From NCBI GenBank assembly GCA_030669135.1, contig DAOVEE010000035.1:1-12459 (forward strand): a DNA stretch of 12,459 bases. Reading direction: 5' to 3'. The translations under genes were made by a program, and so were the position numbers. This DNA comes from Candidatus Bathyarchaeota archaeon. GTDB lineage: Archaea; Thermoproteota; Bathyarchaeia; TCS64. The first letter of the stretch is position 1, and every line of letters starts with the position of its first letter. Positions 1-6,970 of the stretch are shown here, one piece after another. The notes beneath the pieces are model-generated. The model was not told the origin of the DNA, searched no databases, and saw only the letters and a list, made by a program, of their open reading frames with translations.

Positions 1-450
1 CCTGCCCGTCTTGAGCTTTGTATAAGCCCTCCTCATGTACTCGGGCACCCTCTCCGCCTTGTTGATGTAGCCGCGCCACTTAGTCACGCTCCGGAACGCG
101 TCCTCTATGTTGAACCTCTCGCGCCCGTACACCGACGGCGAGACACCGTCGGTCAGGCACAGCAGGGGCACGGAGTCCTCGTATGCCTGTGCCAGGGCGC
201 CGAAGGCCATCTGAGTCCCGGCTGCGTTCCCTCCGCCCATGACGCTGCAGACGCCGAAGGCCTTGCCGTCGCTCACTCGGCTGAAGCCGTCCGCCACGGC
301 GACGGCGTAACGCTCATCCCTCACCATGAAGTTCTTTATGCCCTCCTCGCCGCAGGCGTTCCCGAAGACGTGGGTGGGGAAGGTGCTGACCCACCCGACT
401 CCCTCCTTTTTTAGTATCCTTACCAGGCCGTTAGCTGCGTTTACCTTCAA
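1..450 (-). CDS. Thiamine-diphosphate-dependent enzyme, acetolactate-synthase-like (5' part only)
   Basis: Reading the minus strand from a TTG at 450 gives 150 codons that stay open to the window edge, so the C-terminal part is missing. The protein matches the N-terminal pyrimidine-binding (PYR) domain of the acetolactate synthase / benzoylformate decarboxylase superfamily: DERYAVAVADGFSRV (about residues 45-59) carries the conserved glutamate that activates the ThDP aminopyrimidine ring, and QAYEDSVPLLCLTDG follows as the usual 'A..D..P.L.I.G' strand. The loop normally written GPG is GGGN here, so it is a divergent member and its substrate cannot be named. The TTG directly follows an in-frame TGA, so no longer start exists, and a GAGGT ribosome-binding site lies six bases upstream. 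The gene is divergent from the membrane-protein gene at 530. Family assignment is firm; the reaction is unknown. Confidence 0.82.
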   Translation of the reverse strand, partial: MKVNAANGLVRILKKEGVGWVSTFPTHVFGNACGEEGIKNFMVRDERYAVAVADGFSRVSDGKAFGVCSVMGGGNAAGTQMAFGALAQAYEDSVPLLCLTDGVSPSVYGRERFNIEDAFRSVTKWRGYINKAERVPEYMRRAYTKLKTGR

Positions 451-456
451 TCAGAT

Positions 457-461
457 ACCTC
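457..461 (-). promoter_or_regulatory. Ribosome-binding site of the ThDP enzyme gene
   Basis: GAGGT on the minus strand, six bases before the TTG at 450. It supports translation from this non-ATG start, which the in-frame stop immediately upstream already forces. Confidence 0.6.
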
Positions 462-529
462 ACATGCTAGTCTGTCTCTAGATAGAAAAAATAACCGAAT
501 CGTCGTTCAGGGAAGGGCTGTTTAAATTG

Positions 530-922
530 ATGGGCGTTTACATGTTCTCTGGTGTTTCTTTGAGCATCGTCGGGGTTGTCATCGGAGTCGTGGTGGGGAG
601 CATCGTGACGGCGCCGTTCCTCTGGCTGGCCGGTAAATGGATAGTCGGAGGCGATAAGGCGAGGTTCATGGACGCGGTGTGGATAGGCGTCCTCGGCACA
701 GTGGTGAACGCCGTCATCGGCGAGGTCGTGGGAGGCGGCGGCGGGTCCCTGGCCCAGCTCGTCGCCTACCTGTACCTGGTGAAGACCTACTACGAGACTG
801 GGTGGGGGAACGCCGTGGTGATATCCATCCTCGCCGTGGTCATCATGACCGTGGTGCTGGTCGTATTAGGGACGGTATTGGGCATCAGCCTTGGCGGAGC
901 AGGATTCGGTCCACCCTTCTAG
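530..922 (+). CDS. Small glycine-rich multi-pass membrane protein, unknown function
   Basis: An open frame of about 130 residues that I do not recognise as a named family. Three clear hydrophobic spans are visible: about residues 8-34 (SLSIVGVVIGVVVGSIVTAP), about 48-66 (AVWIGVLGTVVNAVIGEVV) and about 95-122 (AVVISILAVVIMTVVLVVLG). A shorter apolar stretch after the GGGGG run near 70-74 could be a fourth or re-entrant segment. The charged KWIVGGDKARFMD loop sits between spans 1 and 2. Start is uncertain: TTG 527, ATG 530 and ATG 542 are in frame; GGGAAGGG at 510-517 could serve the first two, and a TTTAAA box at 521-526 would favour the last. The gene stands alone, divergent from the ThDP enzyme and convergent with the M81 gene. 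It is probably an integral membrane protein of the archaeal cytoplasmic membrane. Confidence 0.7.
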   Translation: MGVYMFSGVSLSIVGVVIGVVVGSIVTAPFLWLAGKWIVGGDKARFMDAVWIGVLGTVVNAVIGEVVGGGGGSLAQLVAYLYLVKTYYETGWGNAVVISILAVVIMTVVLVVLGTVLGISLGGAGFGPPF

Positions 923-950
923 ATTGAAGAAAAAGGATTATTTTTTCCAT
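923..950. terminator. Bidirectional T-tract terminator between convergent genes
   Basis: Only 15 bases separate the stop of the membrane-protein gene from the stop of the M81 gene. Each strand has a T tract just past its stop codon: TTATTTTTT (938-946) on plus and CCTTTTTTCTTC (about 926-937) on minus. T-rich tracts without strong hairpins are the usual intrinsic terminators of archaeal RNA polymerase. Confidence 0.5.
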
Positions 951-2431
951 TTCTCGCCGAGGGGGTAGATGTCTCCGGGTATGTTCTCGTAGGTGTGCTG
1001 GCTGAGGTCCGCCGGCCCGAGGCCCGGCGCGTCGACCACGACGATGCTTCCGGCGGCGTCGTTGTAGAAAGCCCTGAAGTGGACGCGGGACTTTATGGCG
1101 ACGATCTTCAGGTTGTCGAGGCTCAGACCGACCGCGGAGAATATGGCGTCGTCAAGCACCTGGTGGAGCGTAGGGGTGAGTATGACGTGGTTGTTCTCGC
1201 CGAACCCCAGCACCGCGGTCAACCCCAGCCTCCTCGTGTCGCCTCTGCTCATGGGGCCCCTGAGAACGAAACTGCAGTCGTCGAGGTACTCCAATGTGCC
1301 CTTGATCTCGACTGGTTTCCCGGAGTAGCAGTCAGCGTAGCCACCCACCTTCACGTCGACACTGTCTCCAACCTTTGCCCTAGTTTTCAGTTTCCGTATG
1401 GCTGCCTCATCGCTTATGGTTGCGACACAGAAGTCGGTTGCCCCCTGCTCGATGAGCTCCTTAAGGATGTGGGTGCTGTCGCCCATCCTGTCGCTGTGGT
1501 CGGCTATGATGACGGGAGTCTTGCCTGCTTTAGCCAGCTTTATGGCCTCTGCTACCCCCTCCCTGGTCTTGGGCAGCTTCTTTCCGGCGAAGGGCTCACG
1601 CAGGCTCCAGATGTAGCCGGAGACGTCCTCCGCGACCTTCTCGGCGAGGGCCGCGTCGTCGTTGGTCACCGCGATTACGGTGGCACCGACATCCGGCACG
1701 TCGGCGTACGCGAACCCGAAGGCCACGCTGACGCAGTAGCAGTTCTCTTCTCTACGTTCCCACTCCCGCGCCCGGTCCATGATCTCCTTGGCCGGGGACT
1801 CGCCTGTGCCCTGGTAGACGCTGGGGGTCATCACGCCGGGTTTCCTTATCGCCGTGGTGGGCTTGAAGCCGCCCCTGACGGTCTCTATCATGCACCTTGC
1901 GGCGGTGTAGCCTATCTCCTCCGAGTCCACGTGGGGGTAGGTCTTGAGGATGAACACCGCGTCGGCGGCGTCCGTCAACTCGCTGTCCTCGTTCGCGTGG
2001 AGGTCCAGCGTCACCATGATGGGGACGTCCCCGACGGCGGCCCTGGCTATGCGCACTATCTCCGCCTCCGGTTTGTGGTGCCCGGTGGCGGCCATGGCTC
2101 CGTGTAGCGCCAGAAGCACGCCGTCCAGCTTCCCCGCCTTCCTGAGGCCGTCGGCTATGCCGAGGCTGTACTTGTCGAAGCACTCCTCGGTGAGCCAGCT
2201 CCCGCTGGAGCCGCCGCGGCTCCTGGAGGCGGCGAGTATGCCGACAAGCTCCACGTCGTCCTCCTCTTCGGCGGCCTTGATGAAGCCGTTGATGTAGCTG
2301 GGTATACCCCTCGTAGACTCCAAGACGTCATCGCCGTGGAGCACTTTACCTGCCTCGAAGTCGTCCACCGTGGTGGGCTTCGGGCAGAAGGTGCATGTCT
2401 CGTGGCTGAAAGATGCAACTGCTATCCTCAT
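938..2431 (-). CDS. mlrC: M81-family metalloprotein (MlrC / microcystinase-C-like)
   Basis: About 497 residues, the normal length for the DUF1485/MlrC family of zinc-dependent peptidase-like proteins. Counting from an upstream GTG at 2440, the family N-terminal signature ends in SHET (12-15), LHGAM holds H113, LDLHAN holds D146 and H148, and KTYPHVD holds H170; these are the expected metal-binding positions. A second MlrC C-terminal domain follows (about 310-490). I chose the ATG at 2431 because family members typically begin MRIA directly before the first strand; the GTG at 2440 adds three residues. No clear Shine-Dalgarno precedes either. The characterised bacterial MlrC cleaves linearised microcystin, but most homologues have no known substrate, so an archaeal copy should be read as a peptidase or amidohydrolase of unknown target. 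It starts about 40 bases after the e-MtaB stop, so co-transcription is likely. No signal peptide is seen; cytoplasmic. Confidence 0.85.
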   Translation of the reverse strand: MRIAVASFSHETCTFCPKPTTVDDFEAGKVLHGDDVLESTRGIPSYINGFIKAAEEEDDVELVGILAASRSRGGSSGSWLTEECFDKYSLGIADGLRKAGKLDGVLLALHGAMAATGHHKPEAEIVRIARAAVGDVPIMVTLDLHANEDSELTDAADAVFILKTYPHVDSEEIGYTAARCMIETVRGGFKPTTAIRKPGVMTPSVYQGTGESPAKEIMDRAREWERREENCYCVSVAFGFAYADVPDVGATVIAVTNDDAALAEKVAEDVSGYIWSLREPFAGKKLPKTREGVAEAIKLAKAGKTPVIIADHSDRMGDSTHILKELIEQGATDFCVATISDEAAIRKLKTRAKVGDSVDVKVGGYADCYSGKPVEIKGTLEYLDDCSFVLRGPMSRGDTRRLGLTAVLGFGENNHVILTPTLHQVLDDAIFSAVGLSLDNLKIVAIKSRVHFRAFYNDAAGSIVVVDAPGLGPADLSQHTYENIPGDIYPLGEKWKK

Positions 2432-2470
2432 AGTGTTCACGGCTGATCATCGATCCGCTGGGGCAATAAA

Positions 2471-3745
2471 TCATGCGATCTCCGCTTCGAGGAACCCCAC
2501 GCCTGCACCCGTCACCCTGACCTTGACGAACTCCCCGAGCTCCGTGTCGGTGTGCACGGCTACCGCCTTGTAGGCGAAGTTACGGCCCACCTTGGATCCA
2601 TCTCTACCAAACTCATCGAGCAGAATCTCACCCTCCCAGCCGATCCAACTCATCCCCGTCTCGACGGAGAGCTCCTTCCACATCTTGGTGAGCCTCCTCG
2701 AACGTGCCTTGGTCTCCCTGCCGTGGAGCCTTCCCGGCATCTCCGCGGCCTCCGTCCCAGGACGCTCCCAGAATCGGGAAATGTTGAGAACGTCTGGGCT
2801 AAGCCATCGGATCAGATCGAGCGAATCCTGAAACTGCTCCTCGGTCTCACCGGGGAACCCGCAGATTATGTCGGTCGACACCCCGAGATACCTGTGGACG
2901 GCTCTGAACCTCGTAACGAGTTCTCTGAATTCCTCTACGGTGTATCTTCTGCGCATTTTCCCGAGAACCTGGTCGTTGCCGGATTGAACTGGGACGTGCA
3001 GAAACTTGTACATCTTCTCGTTTCTATACGACTCGATCAGCTCGTCGAGGAAAGGCAGCGCACTGTTGGGGGTCATCATGCCGACTCTCACCCGGAACTC
3101 GCCTTCGACGCCTGTGATCTCGTCGAGGAGCATAGGCAGGGTGGTTCCTTCGTGGTCATACGCGGCGGTGTCCTCCGCCGTCACCCATACCTCCCTACAG
3201 CCATCGGCGACGGCTTTCCGCACATCATCGACGATCTTCTCAGCCGGGAAGGAGCAGAGTCTGCCCCTGGCGTACTTGACTATACAGTAGCTGCAGTTTC
3301 CCAGGCATCCGCTGCAGATTGGGGCAATGTGGACGAGCTCGTTTGCCCGGACCCTAGGGAGGCACGTCCTCTCAGTGGGCTCTCCATCGACGTATACCAC
3401 CTTTCCTCCACGGAGCGTCTTCTCCGCCGCCTCAACGATGTGCTCTATGTCGTCTGGCCCAACCAATGATGCCCTTGGCGCTATCTCCTCTACGTGACTC
3501 TGCATGGCCTTCGGCATGCAACCAGCCACGATCAGCGGTTTCCCGGACTCGTACAGCCGCTTAATGCGTTTGGTGATCTTCCTCTCCGTAGGCGTCTTCA
3601 CTATGCATGTGAGTAGTATGTTTAGGTCCGAGTTCTCTGGTGTCTGGGCTAGTCTGTATCCTTTCTCCTGCAGCAGTCCTTTCGCTATCTCTGCGTCGGC
3701 GGTGTTGGCGCTGCACCCGTAGGATCGCACGTAGATTTTGGGCAT
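2471..3745 (-). CDS. e-MtaB-type tRNA (N6-threonylcarbamoyladenosine-37-C2) methylthiotransferase
   Basis: A 424-residue radical-SAM methylthiotransferase with the complete domain order. The N-terminal UPF0004 domain (about 1-120) has cluster cysteines C11 (YGCSANTAD), C47 and C76 (AGCMPK). The radical-SAM domain (about 138-355) has the CxxxCxxC motif as C147, C151 and C154 in SGCLGNCSYC. A C-terminal TRAM RNA-binding domain spans about 365-424. The GCSANTAD form and overall length match the archaeal/eukaryal CDKAL1 branch, which converts t6A37 to ms2t6A37 in tRNAs reading ANN codons, using two 4Fe-4S clusters and SAM. The ATG at 3745 aligns with the family start; AGGA lies eight bases before it. 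First gene of a likely unit with the M81 gene. Functional residues appear intact; confidence in family is high. Confidence 0.92.
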   Translation of the reverse strand: MPKIYVRSYGCSANTADAEIAKGLLQEKGYRLAQTPENSDLNILLTCIVKTPTERKITKRIKRLYESGKPLIVAGCMPKAMQSHVEEIAPRASLVGPDDIEHIVEAAEKTLRGGKVVYVDGEPTERTCLPRVRANELVHIAPICSGCLGNCSYCIVKYARGRLCSFPAEKIVDDVRKAVADGCREVWVTAEDTAAYDHEGTTLPMLLDEITGVEGEFRVRVGMMTPNSALPFLDELIESYRNEKMYKFLHVPVQSGNDQVLGKMRRRYTVEEFRELVTRFRAVHRYLGVSTDIICGFPGETEEQFQDSLDLIRWLSPDVLNISRFWERPGTEAAEMPGRLHGRETKARSRRLTKMWKELSVETGMSWIGWEGEILLDEFGRDGSKVGRNFAYKAVAVHTDTELGEFVKVRVTGAGVGFLEAEIA

Positions 3746-3776
3746 CTGTTTGTTCCTGATTGGTTAAGCTTGGTGT

Positions 3777-3830
3777 GTTTTAAACGGTGCGGACGCGCCA
3801 TGTTTTTAAATGGATCAGTGTCGTTGATCC
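3777..3830 (-). promoter_or_regulatory. Promoter region of the e-MtaB/M81 unit with an upstream inverted repeat
   Basis: On the minus strand a TATA-like TTTAAAAC (3784-3777) lies about 33-40 bases before the e-MtaB ATG, giving a short leader. A second box TTTAAAAAC (3810-3802) lies further out, and one base upstream of it is the inverted repeat GGATCA (3812-3817) / TGATCC (3825-3830) with a 7-base spacer. Placement upstream of a TATA box suggests an activator or repressor site. Seen in sequence; function inferred. Confidence 0.4.
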
Positions 3831-4007
3831 TTTCTTGTTCGGTCCATATCGCTTTTTTTATAAAATAGTTAAGTGAATTTGAATGAGGCCGGTTTTATTA
3901 ATTCTGTTAAAAGGTGACATAATATGGTAGATATTTAATATTTTTATGTTATATCTATGGGCTTCATTTTATTGTCGGAGAAATGAGTTATCCTCATACT
4001 TTGAGAG

Positions 4008-4017
4008 TATTTAAAAT
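4008..4017 (+). promoter_or_regulatory. Candidate TATA box upstream of the orphan gene
   Basis: TATTTAAAAT is a good archaeal TATA match. A start site about 25 bases downstream would fall inside the 4023-4046 palindrome, which is a common repressor arrangement. The resulting leader to the gene at 4154 or 4202 would be unusually long for an archaeon, so the box could serve something else. Confidence 0.3.
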
Positions 4018-4046
4018 TGTTCTATAAAGTTGAGAACAACTTTATA
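4017..4046. repeat. Two overlapping, mutually exclusive inverted repeats
   Basis: Repeat A is a perfect 10-base pair: TATAAAGTTG (4023-4032), loop AGAA (4033-4036), CAACTTTATA (4037-4046). Repeat B pairs TTGTTCT (4017-4023) with AGAACAA (4033-4039) around a 9-base loop. Bases 4023 and 4037-4039 are used by both, so as RNA only one can form at a time. As DNA the site is an operator candidate just downstream of the TATA-like box at 4008-4017. Confidence 0.6.
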
Positions 4047-4153
4047 CCTTTAATTAAATAATGAATGTCTAACCATTCCCAGATGTTATTAGAAATATCT
4101 CATATTCCCATACCATCGCCGATACACACGCCTAGCTGAGACAAAGTAAGGCT

Positions 4154-4609
4154 GTGTATGATGATATCGACTGGCGTGATAATGGGGGAGTAAAAAGAGA
4201 CATGGTTTTAATTGAAAAGGCGCTTAGCCTGCAGCGCCAAGGCGTCGACCTGGATACGTACACGGGGGTCGACGCAGCCGAGGACACATGGGTGACCAAT
4301 ACTTTCTACGCCGAGATAAAGCAAGCCATGGCCAACGTCACAGGCTTCGTGGACGGGCTGGCCACCAACTTCCGGGGGTTCATGGGAAACGTTAACTCAG
4401 CCGTGATAACCACCCTGGGCAAAGCCATCAAGCCGAGGCTCAGCTACCAGATCGTCGTCGCCTTAGACAAAGACATAGTGAAGGAGCCAAAGCACGGAGG
4501 ATTTGGGTTGGAGAACACTCAGCTATACGACATGGAGCCTTTCGCTGGACCCGAGAAGCATGTCGACTTGGGCATCGAGCTCTACGACATCGAGTCAAGC
4601 TGGAAGTAG
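4154..4609 (+). CDS. Hypothetical soluble protein
   Basis: I do not recognise this protein. The open frame gives 151 residues from GTG 4154, or 135 from ATG 4202. The second half clearly shows coding character: GC-rich third positions and a regular mix of charged and hydrophobic residues. There is no signal peptide or strong membrane span. A moderately hydrophobic helical section (about 55-95: FYAEIKQAMANVTGFVDGL and a glycine/asparagine-rich FRGFMGNVNSAV) is followed by a strand-like YQIVVALDKDIV and an acidic tail ending DLGIELYDIESSWK. No cysteines and no catalytic motif stand out. The first 25 codons are more AT-rich than the rest, which hints at the ATG 4202 start; GGGGGAG (4184-4190) lies 11 bases before it. 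The gene is isolated, with AT-rich DNA upstream and the convergent PHP gene 7 bases downstream. Confidence 0.6.
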   Translation: MYDDIDWRDNGGVKRDMVLIEKALSLQRQGVDLDTYTGVDAAEDTWVTNTFYAEIKQAMANVTGFVDGLATNFRGFMGNVNSAVITTLGKAIKPRLSYQIVVALDKDIVKEPKHGGFGLENTQLYDMEPFAGPEKHVDLGIELYDIESSWK

Positions 4610-4616
4610 CGGTCCC

Positions 4617-5258
4617 CTAACCTATTTTTAAAAGCTTCTTGTACCGCTCATAGATGCTTATGCCTGAGCCGCCTGCCTCTGTCCTTCCTTTCCTTATGGA
4701 GTCGATGACGTCGCATAGCTCGGGGGACGGCGTGTCGATGATCGTGTAGCCTCTCCCTATGGTGTCCGGTATGTGGGCGTCGCTTCCCCCCGTCACCGGT
4801 AGGTTGAGCTCCTCGGCTAGCTTCCTGTTGAGGCCGCATATGTAGCCGTAGGGGATCTGGGCGCTGTTGGCCACCTCCACGGCGTCTAGGCTGGCGTCCT
4901 TCATGTTGTTGATTGAGACCCAGCTCCGCGGGAGGCCGTAGGGGTGGGCTAGGACCGCCGTCGCCCCCTGTTCATGGATCTTTTCTATGGTCTCGGCTAC
5001 GCTGAGGCCCATGGGGATGGGTTCGTTGGGGTCCAGCGCGAGGACGTGGGCGGCGCGCGCCGTCACCTCAATAGCCGGAACCACCACCAGGTCGCCCTTC
5101 TTCTCAAGCGCCTCGGGTAGCCCTTCTATGGTGTCATGGTCGGCCAGCGCGTAGCCGTGGAACCCGGCCTCCTTGATGCGTCGTGTAATGGTGTCTATGG
5201 TGTTTACGCTGTCCCTGGAGTAGACGGAGTGGATGTGGAGGTCAAGGGTGATCTTCAA
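4617..5258 (-). CDS. PHP-domain metal-dependent phosphoesterase
   Basis: 213 residues forming a complete stand-alone PHP domain. Metal-site motifs appear in the standard order: LHIHS (H8, H10), ADHDT (D40, H41, D42), E64 in PAIEVT, H71, AHPYG (H105), E128 in VEVANS and GGSDAH (D160, H162). This layout matches the PHP family trinuclear-metal phosphoesterases, which include nucleotide, 3',5'-bisphosphate and histidinol-phosphate phosphatases; the sequence does not decide among them. The start is a TTG at 5258, the only one giving the normal MKITLDLHIHS N-terminus, with GGTGA about four bases upstream. It begins 14 bases after the MetRS stop and is almost certainly co-transcribed with it. No membrane segments; cytoplasmic. 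All expected ligands are present, so an active enzyme is likely. Confidence 0.87.
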   Translation of the reverse strand: MKITLDLHIHSVYSRDSVNTIDTITRRIKEAGFHGYALADHDTIEGLPEALEKKGDLVVVPAIEVTARAAHVLALDPNEPIPMGLSVAETIEKIHEQGATAVLAHPYGLPRSWVSINNMKDASLDAVEVANSAQIPYGYICGLNRKLAEELNLPVTGGSDAHIPDTIGRGYTIIDTPSPELCDVIDSIRKGRTEAGGSGISIYERYKKLLKIG

Positions 5259-5272
5259 GTGGTCACCGTATC

Positions 5273-6970
5273 CTATCCCTTCGCCTGCGTTATACGTATT
5301 ACCATGGCTTCCTCGAGGGCCTCGATCTCGTCGCCCGGTACCTGCTGGAAGAGCGGCTCCGGTTTGCCTAGCTCAGCACCTGTTTCCAGGGGCGTCAACG
5401 CTTGTTCCATGGGCGGGTTCCGGGTTAAGCCGAGGAGTTCGTACACCTTCTCGGCCTTGAAGGGCAGGACTGGCTCCATGAGGACTGCAATAGCTTTGGT
5501 CAGCCAGACGCAGTTATGGATCACGTTAGCGGCTTCCTCGGGGCTCTCCTTGACCAGCTTCCACGGCTCGTTGGCCTGGATGTACCTGTTCCCGTAGTCC
5601 GCTAACCCGAGGACGGCGTCGCATATCTTCTTGAACTCGTACTCGTCAATGCCGTCCCTGATGGTCTCGACGGTTTCCTCGACCTTCTGTCTAGCCTCCG
5701 CGTCCACGGTTCCTTCGGGGACGGATCCGTAGTTGCGGTGGGCGAAGAGCAGGCTTCGGTAGATGAAGTTCCCGAGGCTTCCGACGAGCTCCTTGTTCAC
5801 CTTGTCGCCGTAGGTCCTCCAGTTGAAGTCGAGGTCCCGGGTGTGACCCGTGTAGCTGACTATGTAGTACCGGAGCGCGTCGGGGTCCAGCCCGTAGGCG
5901 AGGTAATCCTCCTCGACCCAGACCACGTAGCCGCGGCTCTTGCTGAACACGTGTCCCTCCACCTTCATGGTGCCAGAGGCAACTATGGCGTCGGGGACGC
6001 TGTAGCCTGAGCCCTTGAGCATCGCGGGCCAGAAGAGGCAGTGATGATAGACTATGCCGGGGCCGATGAAGTGGATCAGCTTCCCGGGCCCCTTCCAGTA
6101 GTGCATCCAGTCGCCGCCTGTGCGCATCGCCCACTCCTCCGTGCTCTGGATGTAGCCTATGGGGGCGTCGAACCAGACGTAGAGCACGAGGCTCTCGTCG
6201 CCGGGGAACTTGATGCCCCAGTCGATGTTCCGGGTGATGTTCCAGTCCCGGAGGCCCTGCTCAAGCCACTGCCTGGCGTAGTTCTTGGCGATGTCCGTGC
6301 CGTCCAGCCCATCCAGGAACCCTCTGAGGAAGCCCTCGAAGGCGGTGAGCTTAAGGAAGTAGTGGCGGGTCTCCTTCATCTCGGCTTTGGCGCCGCATAT
6401 GCTGCAGTGGGGGTCCAGGAGCTCGCCTGGCTCCAGGTAGCGTTGGCATCCCTGGTCGCACTCGTCGCCGCGGGCGCTCGCCCCACAGTGGGGGCACGTG
6501 CCCCTGAGGTACCTGTCCGGGAGGAACCTCTGGCAGTTTGGGCAGTAGGGGAGGGTAACGTTGCTCTGGTAGATATACTCGTTGTCCAGTAGCTTCTGGG
6601 CGATCTCCCGTGTCCTCGCGTGGTTGAGGGGGTGGTCGGTGCTGCCGTAGTTGTCGAAGAGGATTCCCATCCTCGGCAGAATCTCCTTGAAGTGGTTGTG
6701 GTATATCTCCACGACCTCTTGAGGGGTGACCCCCATCTCCTCGGCCTTCACAGTGATGGGGGTGCCGTGGGTGTCGCTTCCGCAGAAGAACACCACGTCC
6801 TGTCCCAGCTTCCTCAGGTATCTTACGAAAACGTCTCCGGGGACATAGGTCCGGAGATGCGCTATGTGCATGGGCCCGTTCGCGTAGGGCAGCCCACAGG
6901 TGACGAGAACCTTCTCATCCAAGGGGTACTTGTGGGGTTTAGTTTCCTTGAGTTTCTTGCACCTCTGCAA
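5273..6970 (-). CDS. metG: Methionyl-tRNA synthetase (divergent active-site motifs)
   Basis: 565 residues covering a class-I MetRS: Rossmann core with GLPYANGPMHIAHLR (HIGH-type motif as HIAH, 35-38), zinc insert (about 140-195), KMSKS-type FSKSRG (342-347) and an anticodon-binding helical domain (about 395-545). It should charge tRNA-Met with methionine. Several usually fixed positions differ. The 'FIGKDI.YFH' segment reads FIGPGIVYHH (301-310), losing Lys-Asp. The third residue of HIGH is Ala. The second zinc knuckle has CDQGC (C171, C175), one residue longer than the normal CxxC, although C143/C146, C159/C162 and C189/C192 are in place. The C-terminal EMAP-type tRNA-binding domain found in some MetRS is absent. 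TTG 6970 is the first available start after an in-frame TGA and lies below a TATA-like run near 6985-6993. It could be the housekeeping enzyme of its lineage or a specialised paralogue. Confidence 0.9.
   Translation of the reverse strand: MQRCKKLKETKPHKYPLDEKVLVTCGLPYANGPMHIAHLRTYVPGDVFVRYLRKLGQDVVFFCGSDTHGTPITVKAEEMGVTPQEVVEIYHNHFKEILPRMGILFDNYGSTDHPLNHARTREIAQKLLDNEYIYQSNVTLPYCPNCQRFLPDRYLRGTCPHCGASARGDECDQGCQRYLEPGELLDPHCSICGAKAEMKETRHYFLKLTAFEGFLRGFLDGLDGTDIAKNYARQWLEQGLRDWNITRNIDWGIKFPGDESLVLYVWFDAPIGYIQSTEEWAMRTGGDWMHYWKGPGKLIHFIGPGIVYHHCLFWPAMLKGSGYSVPDAIVASGTMKVEGHVFSKSRGYVVWVEEDYLAYGLDPDALRYYIVSYTGHTRDLDFNWRTYGDKVNKELVGSLGNFIYRSLLFAHRNYGSVPEGTVDAEARQKVEETVETIRDGIDEYEFKKICDAVLGLADYGNRYIQANEPWKLVKESPEEAANVIHNCVWLTKAIAVLMEPVLPFKAEKVYELLGLTRNPPMEQALTPLETGAELGKPEPLFQQVPGDEIEALEEAMVIRITQAKG

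Larger units (their letters stand above)
3831..4153. other. AT-rich non-coding region before the orphan gene
   Basis: No convincing coding frame or tRNA-like fold on either strand. It is much richer in A and T than the flanking genes and holds several TATA-like runs, a partial copy of the repeated element seen at 10120 and 11158 (3901-3920), and the overlapping inverted repeats at 4017-4046. A small untranslated RNA on the plus strand cannot be excluded. Confidence 0.5.

Noticed and set aside
995..2107. Long plus-strand open frame opposite the M81 gene
   Set aside because: It is antisense to a gene with intact family motifs, has no recognisable protein character, and is a by-product of GC-rich codons on the other strand.
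2552..3469. Plus-strand open frame of about 300 codons opposite e-MtaB
   Set aside because: Antisense shadow of a motif-complete radical-SAM gene; no domain signature of its own.
3831..4153. tRNA or CRISPR array in the AT-rich spacer
   Set aside because: No cloverleaf-like arms, no conserved T-loop sequence, and no regularly spaced direct repeats.
4158..4193. Possible 11-codon leader peptide (ATG 4158 to TAA)
   Set aside because: It has only a weak AAGG upstream and no codons suggesting attenuation; it overlaps the orphan gene in another frame and is most likely accidental.
6041..6592. Plus-strand open frame opposite metG
   Set aside because: Valine/alanine/glutamate-rich shadow of the MetRS zinc-insert region with no promoter or ribosome-binding site.
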